Shown here in pieces: positions 35,833 to 47,447 of a stretch of 64,000 nt of DNA. The position numbers and the translations under genes were made by a program. The notes beneath the pieces were generated by a model, which worked only from the letters and a program-made list of their open reading frames with translations, ran no database searches and was not told where the DNA came from. Positions within the stretch are counted from its first letter, which is position 1. Each line of letters opens with the position of its first letter. This DNA is from Persicaria tinctoria (taxonomy: Eukaryota > Streptophyta > Magnoliopsida > Caryophyllales > Polygonaceae), in contig JBANSL010000006.1 of assembly GCA_037127255.1 (NCBI GenBank), forward strand, positions 87,716,107 to 87,780,106. Reading direction: 5' to 3'.

Positions 35833-36821
35833 TTTCTTTGATATTACTGATGTTTTGATTTGATGGCGTGGGAAATCTGGGGAGGAGACTGGGATGATGA
35901 TCCCGATCTATGGGCTGCACAACAACAACGCCGACGAGAGTTGCAGAGACGAGCTTTGCAACAACAAGCTTTAGAGCGTCAACGACAACAAGAGGCTCAA
36001 AGGTATCACCTTTGGCTTCAAAGGCAAGAAGAGACCCATCGACAACAACAACAACTCCTTGAGCGTCAACGTCAAGCCGCAATTGAGGAGGAGAAACGAC
36101 AAGAACAACGTCGCGTCCGTCAGATTTGGCTTCTCCAACAACGAGAAGTTGAGGAGGAACGTTTCCGAGAGGAGGAACGAAGCCGATGGTTGAAGATTGC
36201 GGAGATGGTGGACAAATTCGTTGGCCAAGAGACTGCACTGCGCGATGATTTTGTTTCGCAGATTCCCGTTGACTCCGAACTCGGAATTGAGTCAACTCAG
36301 TCTTGTTGCGAAGCTGACTCGACGAGATTTCCAACGGTGGGTCACACACTGCAAGACTCCCCCAGAAAGGCCTCCGAATTTGTGTTGCAAGCAGACTGCG
36401 ACAGTGTTCTGCAGGACGATCATGTTGAGTCCGTTGCCGAGGATGAGGTACTTAATGACGTGTCTCAAGAGTTAGCGATTGTACCTCTTGGGCATGTTCA
36501 TGAAGTTCCAGCTGCTGAGATTTGTGTGGTCATTGATCCTATTCTTGTTGAAGATCAAGTCCGTTCAACGATCGCGCATGAAGGTGTTGTTTTTGGGGTT
36601 CCTATACCTCGAATTCTCCTGGCACCTATTCCACCCATTCCTCCATCATCTTCTTTGAAGGTTGCTGCTCCTTCCTCGCTGATCATTGCTGACTCGATTC
36701 GAGGATGAATCGAAGATAAGAGGGGGAGAATGATGCGGGTCAAGCTGGCCTTCTGTGGGTCAGCCAACGATCTTGATCCAGGCGACGACTCGAGGACGAG
36801 TCGATTTCAAATGGAGGAGAA
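35833..36821 (+). pseudogene. ORF of a non-autonomous LTR element, with coiled-coil, Q/R/E-rich protein
   Basis: The open frame 35860-36708 (282 codons, ATG followed by 'AWEIWGGDWDDDPDLW') is uninterrupted. Residues 20-125 are a Gln/Arg/Glu-rich helix likely to form a coiled coil. The rest is acidic and ends in a Pro/Ser/Ile-rich tail. After the stop another frame reads 'NDLDPGDDSRTSRFQMEEN' up to the polypurine tract. No reverse transcriptase, integrase or protease is present. The layout matches the small element at 26.5-27.2 kb, so I take it as the single gene of a non-autonomous LTR family. The 5' part and the 5' LTR are lost at the 35.8-kb junction. The protein's function is unknown. Confidence 0.55.
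36809..36821 (+). other. Polypurine tract before the 3' LTR
   Basis: AAATGGAGGAGAA lies immediately before the LTR start TGATGTCATCC. 'GGACGAGTCGATTTC' just upstream is the usual sequence at the end of chromovirus-type elements. Confidence 0.7.
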
Positions 36822-37977
36822 TGATGTCATCCTCAAGCGGAAGAAGAAGGCTCCACCTTGGGAGTCGTTAAAGAAACGACGTTAATTATTTTATTAATTA
36901 TTATTTTATGCAATTAGATTAATAATGTACAAGATTATATCTCCTCTAGATATATCTTGTTCCCTAAGTTTTAGAATTATATCTTCTTAGGATTTATTTA
37001 TCTTTAAGTTATTTCATTTATCTTAGATAGAATTAAATCTATCCAAACCCCTTTCCTTTGCAAGGAAGGATTGGTTAGATTTAGAATTAGTTACTATAAA
37101 TTCATGTCATGCCTTTTGAATTTAAGCAGATTGAATATAGAATTGAAGAAACCCTTAACGGAATTAGGGTTCTTCGATTATCAATCCCAAAAGTTATCGG
37201 GTTCTTGTATTCTTGTCACCTTCGACATTTAATCACCATCACCGTCACTTGTTCTTCTTCCTAACCCAAACAAACACAACCTAACCTAGTCCAACGTTTC
37301 AAGGAAGAAGAAGAACACCGGCGGGCGTTGGTCCCTGGACACCGGCGTCCCCGGGCTTCGGCGCTTGGCGCCAGGAGCGCCCTCGCTCTCGCTGTTCCGC
37401 TCCTGATCGCAGCCACTCACCACCAGCGAGCCGCCACCAGCAAGCCTCGCTCGCGCGCTCACTCTCGCGCGCATCGGCTCGATAACGATCGCACTCGTTC
37501 CCTGGGAGCGCACTCGGCTTCCTCGACATCGCCACGCCGTCGACTACCCTCGCATACCCAGCGCCCTGAGGAGCCTGTCTCCTGCGCTACCATCCGCGCA
37601 CACGGCAATTCCGGATCCGACCAGGCGAGCGCTCGCACCAGCATCCGGACCTGCCCTTGCGCGCTCGCACACCTGCGCTTCCTTTGCTTTCGTTAGCTGT
37701 GACTTTGTTACTTTGTTAATTTGTTAGTTTAGGAATAGTTAAGTTAGTTCCATCGATATATATTAGTTTGGTTAATTTTTGTTAAGTTAAGATTTCTTCA
37801 GTTTAGTTTTTATTTGTTTCGTTTAAAGTTATTTACTTTTAAGTTTAGTTAGTTTAAATTAATTACGGAGTCTCCGCGTTACAAATTCAGCATCAATTTA
37901 CGGAAATCAAGGAGCATAAGCAAGATCGACGCGAATTAGTTTAGCAATTGGCCGGCCTAGCCGATTGCTATACATCA
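36822..37977 (+). repeat. 3' LTR of the non-autonomous element (TGATGT...ACATCA)
   Basis: This 1156-bp LTR has perfect 6-bp inverted termini. It contains a 37300-37690 GC-rich block, whose overlapping frames are compositional, and AT-rich flanks. Directly after ACATCA the copia gag sequence begins, so the copia sequence was the target DNA or was joined secondarily. Confidence 0.75.
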
Positions 37978-38900
37978 ATGATGATGATCCTTTTGCTCTT
38001 ATCACAAGAGGCCTTTCTCGAATCCTCAAAATGAGTAAGCAATTCAACAACAAGGATGGATCAGAGTCTTCTAAATTTTGAGGTAAGTCTCAATACAACA
38101 AATATGACAAGAAGACTAAACATTTGTCTTGTTTTGAATGTGGTGAAACAGACCATCTTGTAAAAGACTGCCCTCAAAAGACGAAGAGCCAGTCCAAGAA
38201 AGGTGATAGATGGAAAAAGAAAGCCATGGTGACAACTTGGAGCGATTCTGACACAGACTCTGATGATGAGAATGCCAATGTCTGTCTTATGGCCTCAGAA
38301 GATGAATCCTATGATGAGAAGCTTGAGATAACTGTAAGAGAGCTTATGCCAAGTCCAAAAGAGCTATTATCGGAATTCCTTTCTAATATGATTGCCAATG
38401 AAGAGAAACTTATTGCCCATACTAACACTCTTATTAAGAAAACTGGGGACTGGGAAAGAACTATTGAGGATCTGTCTATGAGGGTCAAAAGTCTTGAAAC
38501 TTCTTATTCAGGTCATGACATTAAAGTCAAGACTCTTGACTCAGAGAAATCTGACAACCCTCATAAGTTTTACCAAATCCAAAGGCACTCTTGATAGGAT
38601 GATGGGTGAGCAACAAAGTTCTCTAAACAAAAGTGGTATTGGTTATAATCCAAGATTTTTAACGAAGCAACACATTACAACTTTTGTAAAGGCAAAAGAA
38701 AGCAGAACCTCTCCTATATGTCACCACTGTGCGAGAAAGGGACATGTAAAAGAGACCCGCCCTTATAGAAGAAAGGATCCACATATCATTCCCAATACAT
38801 TTCCTGTTCACTTGAGAAAAGAATGGATAACGCAAGTTTTGATCCCCAAAGGCACTATTTTACCAAATATTATTTTTCGCAATAATGGATCTAAATTTTC
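37978..38900 (+). pseudogene. copia gag C-terminal part with zinc knuckle, decayed
   Basis: The frame begins mid-domain with 'DPFALITRGLSRILK', a SIRE-type gag phrase, and meets a stop at about 38080. The open frame 38124-38594 has the CCHC knuckle 'CFECGETDHLVKDCP', an acidic stretch and a helical region ('LLSEFLSNMIANEEKLIAHT'). A frameshift near 38560 leads to 38494-38925, which holds a second Cys/His cluster ('CHHCARKGHVKETRP', last Cys lost). Confidence 0.75.
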
Positions 38901-38921
38901 TTATTGGTCTAGCCACAAAGG

Positions 38922-39251
38922 TTGATGTTTGTCTTGCAGGAGATCACCAAGGTGAAAGAGCAAAAATGGATTATTGATAGCGGATGCTCGAGACATATGA
39001 GTGGGAAAAGTTCTCTCTTTCATGATCTAAAGAAGCAATCCACTAGAACAATCACTCTTGGTGACAAAGGAAAGTGTGACATCGTTGGTATTGGTAGTGT
39101 TGGGAGTGATCCTAACCATATTATTAAAAATGTTTATCTTGTTAATGGTTTGAAGTATAATCTGCTTAGTGTTTCTCAACTATGTGATAGTGGTAATAAT
39201 GTTGGATTTAACAAAAAAAAGATGTGTAGTGGGCAGAGAAGATACATGTGA
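38922..39251 (+). pseudogene. copia aspartic protease, decayed
   Basis: 'KWIIDSGCSRHMSG' supplies the catalytic Asp-Ser-Gly and is followed by 'ITLGDKGKCDIVGIGSV' and 'VYLVNGLKYNLLSVSQLCD', the standard copia protease order. It is frameshifted at about 39225 before integrase. Confidence 0.85.
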
Positions 39252-39339
39252 AGTAGTTCTAACTACATATCGTTATAACAACATCTATGATGTGAATGTT
39301 GAGCAAGTGGCATAAGGAAGCTTAACCTGTCTAAAGGCT

Positions 39340-40320
39340 TTGACGGACGATCCAAAGCTCTGGCACAGGAGACTCAGTCATGTGAGCCCACATACACTAC
39401 AGAAGCTTGTGTCCAAAGGGCTTGTAAGAGGACTACCTAAGATGGACTTCAAAGGTATTGAGATGTGCAAAGCATGCACACAAGGTAAACAAACACGTAG
39501 CTTTTTCAAACCCAAAAAGGTTGTAAGTTCTTCTAGACCCCTTGAACTTTTACATATGGATTTATGTGGTCGTATGGGGGTCAAATCTCCCAATGGTAAA
39601 AAGTACATGCTTGTTGTTGTTGATGATTTTTCTAGATATACTTGGGTTGCATTTTTAAAAGAAAAATCAGAGGCCTTATTTGAGTTTTCAAAACTTTGTA
39701 AGGAGTTGCAAACTTTAAGAAACGAGCCCATAGTGTAAATTCAAAGTGATCATGGTAGGGAGTTTGATCAACTTCAATTTGATTTGTTTTGTGCTAAATA
39801 TGGCATCTCCCATAATTTTTCTGCTCCTAGAACACCTCAAAAAAATGGGGTTGTGGAATGAAAGAACCGTACCTTAGAGGACATGGCCAGGACTATGCTT
39901 TTAGAAAATGCATTACCTGAAACCTATTGGACTGAAGCTGTTAACACAGCTAACTATATTTTGAATCGTTATCTTATTTGTTCCATCTTAAAGAAAACTC
40001 GTTATGAACTTTTCAAAGGCCACAAACCACTTATGTCATATTTTAAACCCTTTGGCTGTACTTGTTTTGTTCATAACAATGGAAAAGATAACCTTGGGAA
40101 ATTTGATGCGCGTAGTGATGAAGGTATATTTCTTGGCTACTCCACAAGTAGCAAAGCATATAGAATCTTCAACAAAAGGACCAAGTTAGTTGAGGAAAGT
40201 ATGCATGTTATATTTGATGAATGCAATGATGATTCTTTGATTGAAAGTGTTGCAGATTTAGATCTTAACATCCATACAGAGAACGAGGATGGTGATGATG
40301 CTCCTACCAAGAACACAGAG
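39340..40320 (+). pseudogene. copia integrase, decayed
   Basis: The N-terminal HHCC zinc region is seen as 'LWHRRLSH...' and 'CKACTQGKQ'. The catalytic core has its Asp in 'LLHMDLCGRMG', its second Asp in 'IQSDHGREF' (just after an in-frame TAA near 39736) and its Glu in 'TPQKNGVVE', followed by a TGA at about 39860. The open frame resumes at 39883 ('[16 protein letters not shown]') and continues through '[19 protein letters not shown]', the C-terminal region. Two stops make it inactive. Confidence 0.85.
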
Positions 40321-40639
40321 AAGAGGAACATGCAGGATCAGATTCTCAACACTAAAGAATTGGCCCAAGGTGCTGAAGCTTCGTCCAATGCCCTTGGTGA
40401 CCAATCCAAAAGTGTTGAAACGTCAGAAACTACTGTAACTGAACCTAACAGATCCACGGAGTCAGATGATCCACGGAGTCAGATGTACCACGGAGCTGAT
40501 ACTAGCAAAAGAAAATTCAAATACTCTTCATCACACTCATTAAAGGATATCATCTCTAACCCTACATCTATTGTTCAAACTCGTTCTAAACTTAAAGATC
40601 TTTGTGCTTTTCACGCGTTTGTCTCTCTTATAGAACCAA

Positions 40640-41670
40640 AGAAGGTAGATGAGGCCCTTCAAGAGCCAGACTGGATCATTGCCATGCAAAGTGAGCTTAA
40701 CGAATTTGAAAGAAACAAAGTCTGGACCTTGAAGCCTAGGCCAAAGCATCAATCAGTCGTTGGCACACGTTGGGTATTTCAGAACAAGCTAGATGAGAAT
40801 GGTAAGATCATGAGGAACAAAGCAAGGCTTGTTACTCAAGGCTACAATCAAGAGGAAGGTATTGACTACGAGGAGACTTTTGCTCCCGTAGCCAGGCTTC
40901 AAGCCATTCGCATATTATTAGCATTTGCATCTTTTATGAGCATAAAGTTATATCAAATGGATGTCAAGTGTGCTTTTCTTAATGGTTTCTGAGAGGAAGA
41001 AGTCTATGTGGCTCAACCCCCAGGTTTTGAAAGTTCGGAATTTCCTAATCATGTTTACAAACTAGACAAAGCACTATATGGTTTGAAACAAGCCCCAAGA
41101 GCTTGGTATGAGTGCTTGTCAAAATATCTTTTTGAAAATGATTTTAAAAGGGGGTTGATCGATAAGACTCTTTTTATCAAAACCAAAGGAAAGGATATTT
41201 TGGTTATTCAAATATATGTCGATGATATATTGTTTGGAGATACTAACACATCTTTGTGCATTGAATTTTCTGACATTATGTGCAGTGAATTTGAGATTAG
41301 CTTGATGGGAGAACTCAACTTCTTCTCGGGGTTACAAGTTCATCAATCTAAGAAAAGCATCTTTGTCAACCAAAGCAAGTACACTAAGGATCTCTTGAAG
41401 AATTTCAAGATGGATCAATCCAAAGCAGCCAAGACAACCATGAGCTCAACCTTGTCTCTAGATCAAGACAAGACCGGAAAGAGTGTCAATCAAAAGGAGT
41501 ATCGAGGGATGATTGGATCTTTATTATATCTTACGGCTAGTAGACCTGACACCATGTTTAGTGTTTGCATGTGTGCTAGGTTTCAAGTTGACCCTAAAGA
41601 ATCTCACCTCGGGGTTGTGAAGAGGATCATTCGATATCTCAATGGCACTAAGGAGCTTGGCTTATGGTAC
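40640..41670 (+). pseudogene. copia reverse transcriptase, decayed
   Basis: The order of motifs is normal: '[19 protein letters not shown]', '[18 protein letters not shown]', '[11 protein letters not shown]', then a TGA at 40990, 'KALYGLKQAPRAWYE', and the catalytic YVDD at 41215-41226. 'KEYRGMIGSLLYLTASRPD' and 'GVVKRIIRYLNGT' close the domain. Apart from the 40990 stop the frame runs to about 41677. Confidence 0.9.
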
Positions 41671-41677
41671 CCAAAGT

Positions 41678-42167
41678 AAAGAGATTTTACATTAATCGGG
41701 TATTTTGATGCAGATTTTGCAGGCTATAAGGTGGATAGGAAGAGCACGTCAGGATGTTGCCAATTCTTAGAAGCATCCTTGATCAGTTGACACTCAAAGA
41801 AACAAAACTCAGTTGTCTATCCACTGCCAAAGCCGAATACATAGCAGCTGGAGCATGTTGCTCCCAAATCCTTTGGATAGCTCAACAAATGAGAGATCTT
41901 GGCATCAACCTCAAAGGCATTCACATTAAGTGCGACAACATAAGTGCCATCTCCATTACAAAGAATCATGTTCAGCATTCAAGGACCAAACATATTGATG
42001 TGAGGCATCATTTCATTAGAAACCACGTCGAAAAAGGTGATGTGTCCATATCCTTTATTTCAACTGATTATCAATGGGCTGACATGTTTACTAAGCCTTT
42101 GGCAGATGACAGGTTCACCTTTATTAGACGTGAGATCGGAATGCTTAACAGGGATGCACTTTCGTAG
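41678..42167 (+). pseudogene. copia RNase H, decayed
   Basis: 'GYFDADFAGYKVDRKSTSG' (first Asp) is followed by a frameshift near 41765. In the next frame 'STAKAEYIAAGACCSQILW' (Glu), 'CDNISAISITKN' (Asp) and 'RTKHIDVRHHFIRNHVEKG' are recognisable, ending at 'REIGMLNRDALS'. This matches a copia-type RNase H. Confidence 0.85.
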
Positions 42168-42180
42168 GGGGAGCTTTCCC

Positions 42181-43540
42181 TTTACAAAAGATAAATTCTA
42201 CTCAGTGTCAAGACCTTTGAGAATTATATCAAAGTTTGTGAGCTGAATGGTAGAGAACATATAACGGATCATATGTTTGGTTAATATCTTATTAGATAAT
42301 TGATCAAATATAGTGTTTATGATTTTTAACCTTCTTTATGCAGTACACATTTTATTTTCCAAAAATTCTTATATCAGAAAAGGAATTATACCCGAGACAG
42401 ATGAGTATAATAACTGAAGTGATCACCTATTTAATGGTCGATAATAACCATAATCGCACTAATCACAATGATAATAACAATAATAATATTACTACGTGGT
42501 ACCGGCCGGGCCTTTAACAAGGACCACGACCTACATCAGATCGTTGTTTTACCATCCTGCAGAGAATGCATTCCGGGATGGTGTTTCATGAAACCTTGTA
42601 AGGCGGTGGCTTAACGAACCACAACCTGCAAGTCATTCTACTGCATAACTTGCCAAAGGCATATAGCCACTCGCATCACGTGGTGCGCATTTTCACATAT
42701 CTTACCTAAGTATCACATGGTGCCTAGCTATCTTAACTTATCATACATAACCAGTTTATACTAGGTGATCATAATAATGACATTTAACCAACAAGGACGT
42801 ACAAGCATGGATAATTCAAGAATCTTAATACCGCATGCTATTAATTTGCATGAAAGAAACAAACAAGGTATCATGCAACATATTAGGAAGAAGAAAATGG
42901 GCAATTTTCACTTATCTCAAGTTATAAACAAACAACGTATTTAATTCACATATCACTATAATTAATTTAGTCAATTGCCCATCATTTATACTCATGCCAG
43001 TTTATGAATAAGAAGATAAATTACATCAAGCAGAAGAATATGCAATTTATCAAAACTGGCAAGGAAATTGGCCACAGGGCCGCATTCTACACGGAAGAAT
43101 TTAAAAGGCACGTCAAAATAGTCACGAAGCACGCAAAGGACGTTGAACGAAATCACTTGCCTTGACTTTCGATGATTAGCTGATGACAACCAGTCGAGAT
43201 TTTAGCACCTATTGAATCCAACGGAAAAAAAGAATATTAATATTGATATTTTATAAAATTTACTTTACTTAACTCAATTTGAAATTGAATTAATTCTATA
43301 AAGTTAAAAATCTATACCAATATGAATTCCTCTGGAAGCGGGATCTGGCGTGGATGCTTTGGGATTTCTTGGTGTCGCTGAACCGGGCAAGAATTGAATA
43401 GTTTAGAAACATTGGCCGCATAACTTAATAAATAATTAACTTAGGGCCAAAACAGAAATAGTATAAAGATAAGGAACGTTTCTGTAATTTTGATAAAAGA
43501 TATTAAAACTCCGATTGATTTCAATGAAGTTTACACGTAC
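42181..43540. other. Unassigned repeat-like DNA after the copia element
   Basis: No gene was recognised. 42490-42740 contains 'GTACCGGCCGGGCC' and 'CACGTGGTGCGCA' segments resembling the central part of other LTRs. 42740-43540 is AT-rich. It could be a decayed LTR in minus orientation, but no terminus was found. Confidence 0.35.
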
Positions 43541-44196
43541 AAAGACGAAGCGCAGTGCGATGGTACGGGCTCGGCACAGCTTCCCTCCGGCGTCGATAGC
43601 TAGCGGCGATCAAAGACGGCGACTCGGCGGTGTTGGGAAGAGGCAAAGCGGTGATGTGCGGCGGCAATCAGACAGTACTGGCGGCAACAATCGAAGGCAG
43701 CGCGAAGGGAAACGGCGGTGATGGAGTCGGCAATGGTAGGCGAACAAGGGCCCGTCTCCGGCAAGGGCTGCTTTCTGCGGGGGCAGCTCAGTTCCGGTGG
43801 CTCAGGTCGCCGGCGGTGCTCATGGGAGATCGGAGGCGGTTTCTTACTACTATGCGTCACGGATCGGGAGTAATTGGGAGAGGAGACGGTGATTTTGTGT
43901 GATTGATGGCGAATACCGAGGGTCCTCCTCTCAATTTATATGTTTGAAATTGAATAGGATCAGGAAAAAGAGATCTATCAGCTCCCAATTGAGAAGATCT
44001 TGGCTTGGTTGGTTAGGATTGAGATAAACTCCTGTGACTTTATCGTGAAAGAAAGATAGAACTTGGGGAGGAAGGAAAAAGGTAAAAGAAAGGGGTAAAA
44101 TCTCATATTCTCTTTTTACCATAATCTATCAAGGAGGAAAATAGGTGGGTCTCTTTATTGGGTTTATATTGTAGAAATACAATATGTATTTGATTA
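43541..44196. other. GC-rich island and flank, unassigned
   Basis: 43545-43870 is GC-rich with many GGCGG/CGGCG runs, similar in texture to the GC-rich blocks of LTRs at 12.7 kb and 20.8 kb. Short frames on both strands are compositional. 43880-44196 has a TATA-like 'AATTTATATG' and no coding potential. Confidence 0.35.
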
Positions 44197-44396
<200 letters not shown>

Positions 44397-44999
44397 TAAT
44401 TTGGATGTAAATGAGCCTAATTTAAAGGTAAATGGGCCTAATTAAATGAATAATGAATAAATGGGTCTAATTTTGGTGTAAATGGGCATAATTTTATGAG
44501 TAAATGGAAAAATGGTTAAATGACCCTAATTATGGGGTAAATTTCACACGCATCCCCCAAACTTTCAATTCATACGAATATTGCCCTTATTTCAATTATG
44601 AAAATTACAGATTTTAGCCCATAATTTGTATTTGAATTAATATTGTTAGGTGCAACTATAATATTAAAAAAATACAACAAGAATGTTACATCACAATTTT
44701 TGTCTTTATTTTAAAAAGGGAAAAAGATGAGATTACAAAATATAAAGTGAACAAATAATACAATAAATGTTATTATTAATAAATGTGCATTTTCATAATG
44801 TGTTCTACCAAAACTTTTCTCTATGGACCGTTATTTTATGACAGTTTTGTACTTTAATGCAACATGTGCCATTAAAAGCCTATTAGCTCAAAAAATGGTA
44901 TAGTGATGTGCCCATGCACAAAGGTTCGAGTTCAAAATTCCGCATAAACTATTTATGGTTGCCTTTTTTTGTGTTCCCGTTCATGAATAAGATTATAAA

Positions 45000-45480
45000 G
45001 TGCAATAATAAAATGATAATGTGCACAAATAAGATGATATAATGCATATATAACATTATATTGTGCAAATATAACTTTAAGTTGTGCAAATATAACACTA
45101 TGTTTTGCAAATGTAACATTATATTGTGCATATCTAATAATATAATGTTACGTTGTGCACATATAATATTATCTTGTGCGAATATAACATTATTATGTGC
45201 AAATATAACTTTAAGTTGTGCAAATATAACACTATGTTTTGCAAATGTAACATTATGTTGTGCATATCTAATAATATAATGTTACGTTGTGCACATATAA
45301 TATTATGTTGTGCGAATATAACATTATATTGTGCAAAATATAACTTTAAGTTGTGCAAATATAACACTATGTTTTGCAAATGTAACATTATGTTGTGCAT
45401 ATCTAATAATACAATTGTGCAAAACAAAGATAGGATTGTGCAAAAGTAGTATACAATTGTGCATAACTAAGATTATAATG
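45000..45480. repeat. TTGTGCA/TTGCACAA motif field of E0
   Basis: Segments such as TTGTGCAAATATAAC and TTTTGCAAATGTAACATT repeat every 23-30 bp. A larger repeat of about 110-120 bp, with 'CATATCTAATAATA' near 45130, 45264 and 45398, is superimposed. Strand-specific frames through it encode low-complexity Cys/Asn/Ile and are rejected as genes. Confidence 0.8.
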
Positions 45481-45524
45481 TGCATGATTAACAATTTGCG
45501 ATTTTTGCACTCTTGTCTATTATG

Positions 45525-45595
45525 TAACCTATGTGGGATTTGAACCCACATCTTTGTGCAAACGCACATTGCTCTACCAATTGAGCTAATAGGCT
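45525..45595 (-). tRNA. tRNA-like cassette in E0 (degenerate)
   Basis: On the minus strand the acceptor arm AGCCTAT/ATAGGTT, the D arm GCTC/GAGC and the T arm GTGGG/CCCAC are present, with A box TAGCTCAATTGG and B box GGTTCAAATCC. The anticodon arm cannot form its 5-bp stem. Instead the region makes a TGTGC-GTTT-GCACA hairpin with a 4-base loop. This copy is one base shorter than the others. It is probably not a translating tRNA. Confidence 0.5.
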
Positions 45596-45649
45596 AAATT
45601 ATAATTTTCATGCTAAAATAGAATAACCTAATTGACCTAAAGCATATCG

Positions 45650-46110
45650 CAACAAAATTCTAAAATCCAATTAGCTCATGATTCACAAGCAATTTGACAA
45701 TGCTACGAACATGAAATTAGCTCCAAATCAACCCAACATCACAATCATATAATCAATTTCAATCAATTTGGATGTTGGCAAAAAAAACCCAAATTCTAAA
45801 ATATATTGCAATAAAGTTATAAAATCCAATTAGATCATGATCCATAAACAATTTGACAATGCTATGAACATGAAATTAGCTCCAAATCAACCCAACAACA
45901 CAACCATATCATCAATTTCAATCAATTTAGCTTTTGGAAAAAAGCCCCAAATTCTAAAGCTTATCGCACTATAAAATTCTAAAATCCAATTACCTAATGA
46001 TCTATAAACAATTTGACAATGATATGAACATGAAATTAGCTCAAAATCAACCCAACAACACAACCATGTCATCAATTTCAATCAATTTGGCTTTTGGCAA
46101 AAAGCCCCAA
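45650..46110 (-). repeat. AT-rich subrepeats of E0, about 3 copies
   Basis: 'CAATTTGACAATG' followed by 'GAACATGAAATTAGCTC' and 'CAACCCAACA' recurs near 45690, 45850 and 46008, about 158 bp apart. It is the reverse of the subrepeat in the tandem units. Confidence 0.85.
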
Positions 46111-46224
46111 ATACCGCTCCTAAATCAAACCCTAGGTTTTCAATCTCAACCTAAATCATTCAAACAATATAAATAATTGTAATAAACAAGTTTAGAGTTA
46201 GAAATCATACCAAATTCAAGTTGA

Positions 46225-46625
46225 AAGAAGGAGCAAAATCAGGATTTCGAAGGTATTCCGAGCCAAAAATGTCGAACAACACTTATGGGGGAGATGGGCT
46301 CGGTGTGAGCTCGGCTGGGCTCGAACCATGTGGGTTCCGGTCTCGGGGGGTGCGGCTGAGGGAGGGGGTTCGAGCAGGTGGTGGCTGGTGGCCGGAGGTG
46401 GCTCGTGGGCGGCGTGGTAGGCCGACAGCGAAGCTGCGCGCTGATGGGAGCGTCGAACAGGCCGGCCACGTCTGGGCTCGTCGAGGCGGCTCGAACAAGG
46501 CCACGTCTGGGGCTCGGGGGTGCGCACAACGGTGGGCTCAAGGGCGGCTGGTCCCTGGTGGCCGGAGGTGGCTCGAGGTGGGTGTGGGTGCGGGAGTCCG
46601 AGAGCACGCCTCCTTCGATCTACAA
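46225..46625 (-). other. GC-rich block of E0
   Basis: It is homologous to the GC-rich block in each tandem unit (CGAGCCACCTCCGGCCACCA occurs twice in reverse orientation). Flanking it is the reverse of the GGTATGATTTCTAACT segment, here ending TTACAA so that the AG seen in the units is lost. Confidence 0.7.
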
Positions 46626-46661
46626 TTGGAATGGAACGCGGGAATGGAACGCGTGTTGTTT

Positions 46662-46723
46662 ACTTTATTTTCACTTTAACCAAAATTTTCATCTTAAGCC
46701 CCTTTTTCACTTTAACCTCACCC
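46662..46723. repeat. Right terminal motif array of E0 (3 x 18-19 bp)
   Basis: 46662-46679, 46680-46698 and 46699-46717 abut. They are reverse-complement relatives of the left array, followed by TCACCC at the end. Confidence 0.85.

Positions 46724-47447
<724 letters not shown>

Larger units (their letters stand above)
37978..42180 (+). mobile_element. 5'-truncated SIRE-like Ty1/copia element
   Basis: Gag end, protease, integrase, reverse transcriptase and RNase H follow in the copia order on one strand, with a purine run 'GTAGGGGGAGCTT' at 42165-42177 as a probable polypurine tract. Neither LTR was recognised. The 5' LTR and most of gag are replaced by the LTR ending at 37977. Sequence similarity to the SIRE/Maximus lineage is judged from domain wording only. 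Confidence 0.8.

Noticed and set aside
37286..37696. Ala/Arg/Ser-rich frames in the GC-rich block of the 36822-37977 LTR
   Set aside because: Both strands are open at once. The block is inside a defined LTR and no protein family is recognisable.
42168..42370. Envelope-like ORF after the SIRE-like pol
   Set aside because: Some SIRE elements have one, but only short unrelated frames follow RNase H here.
43515..43902. Gly/Arg-rich frames in the 43.6-kb GC-rich island
   Set aside because: Overlapping open frames on both strands from base composition; no start context or domain.
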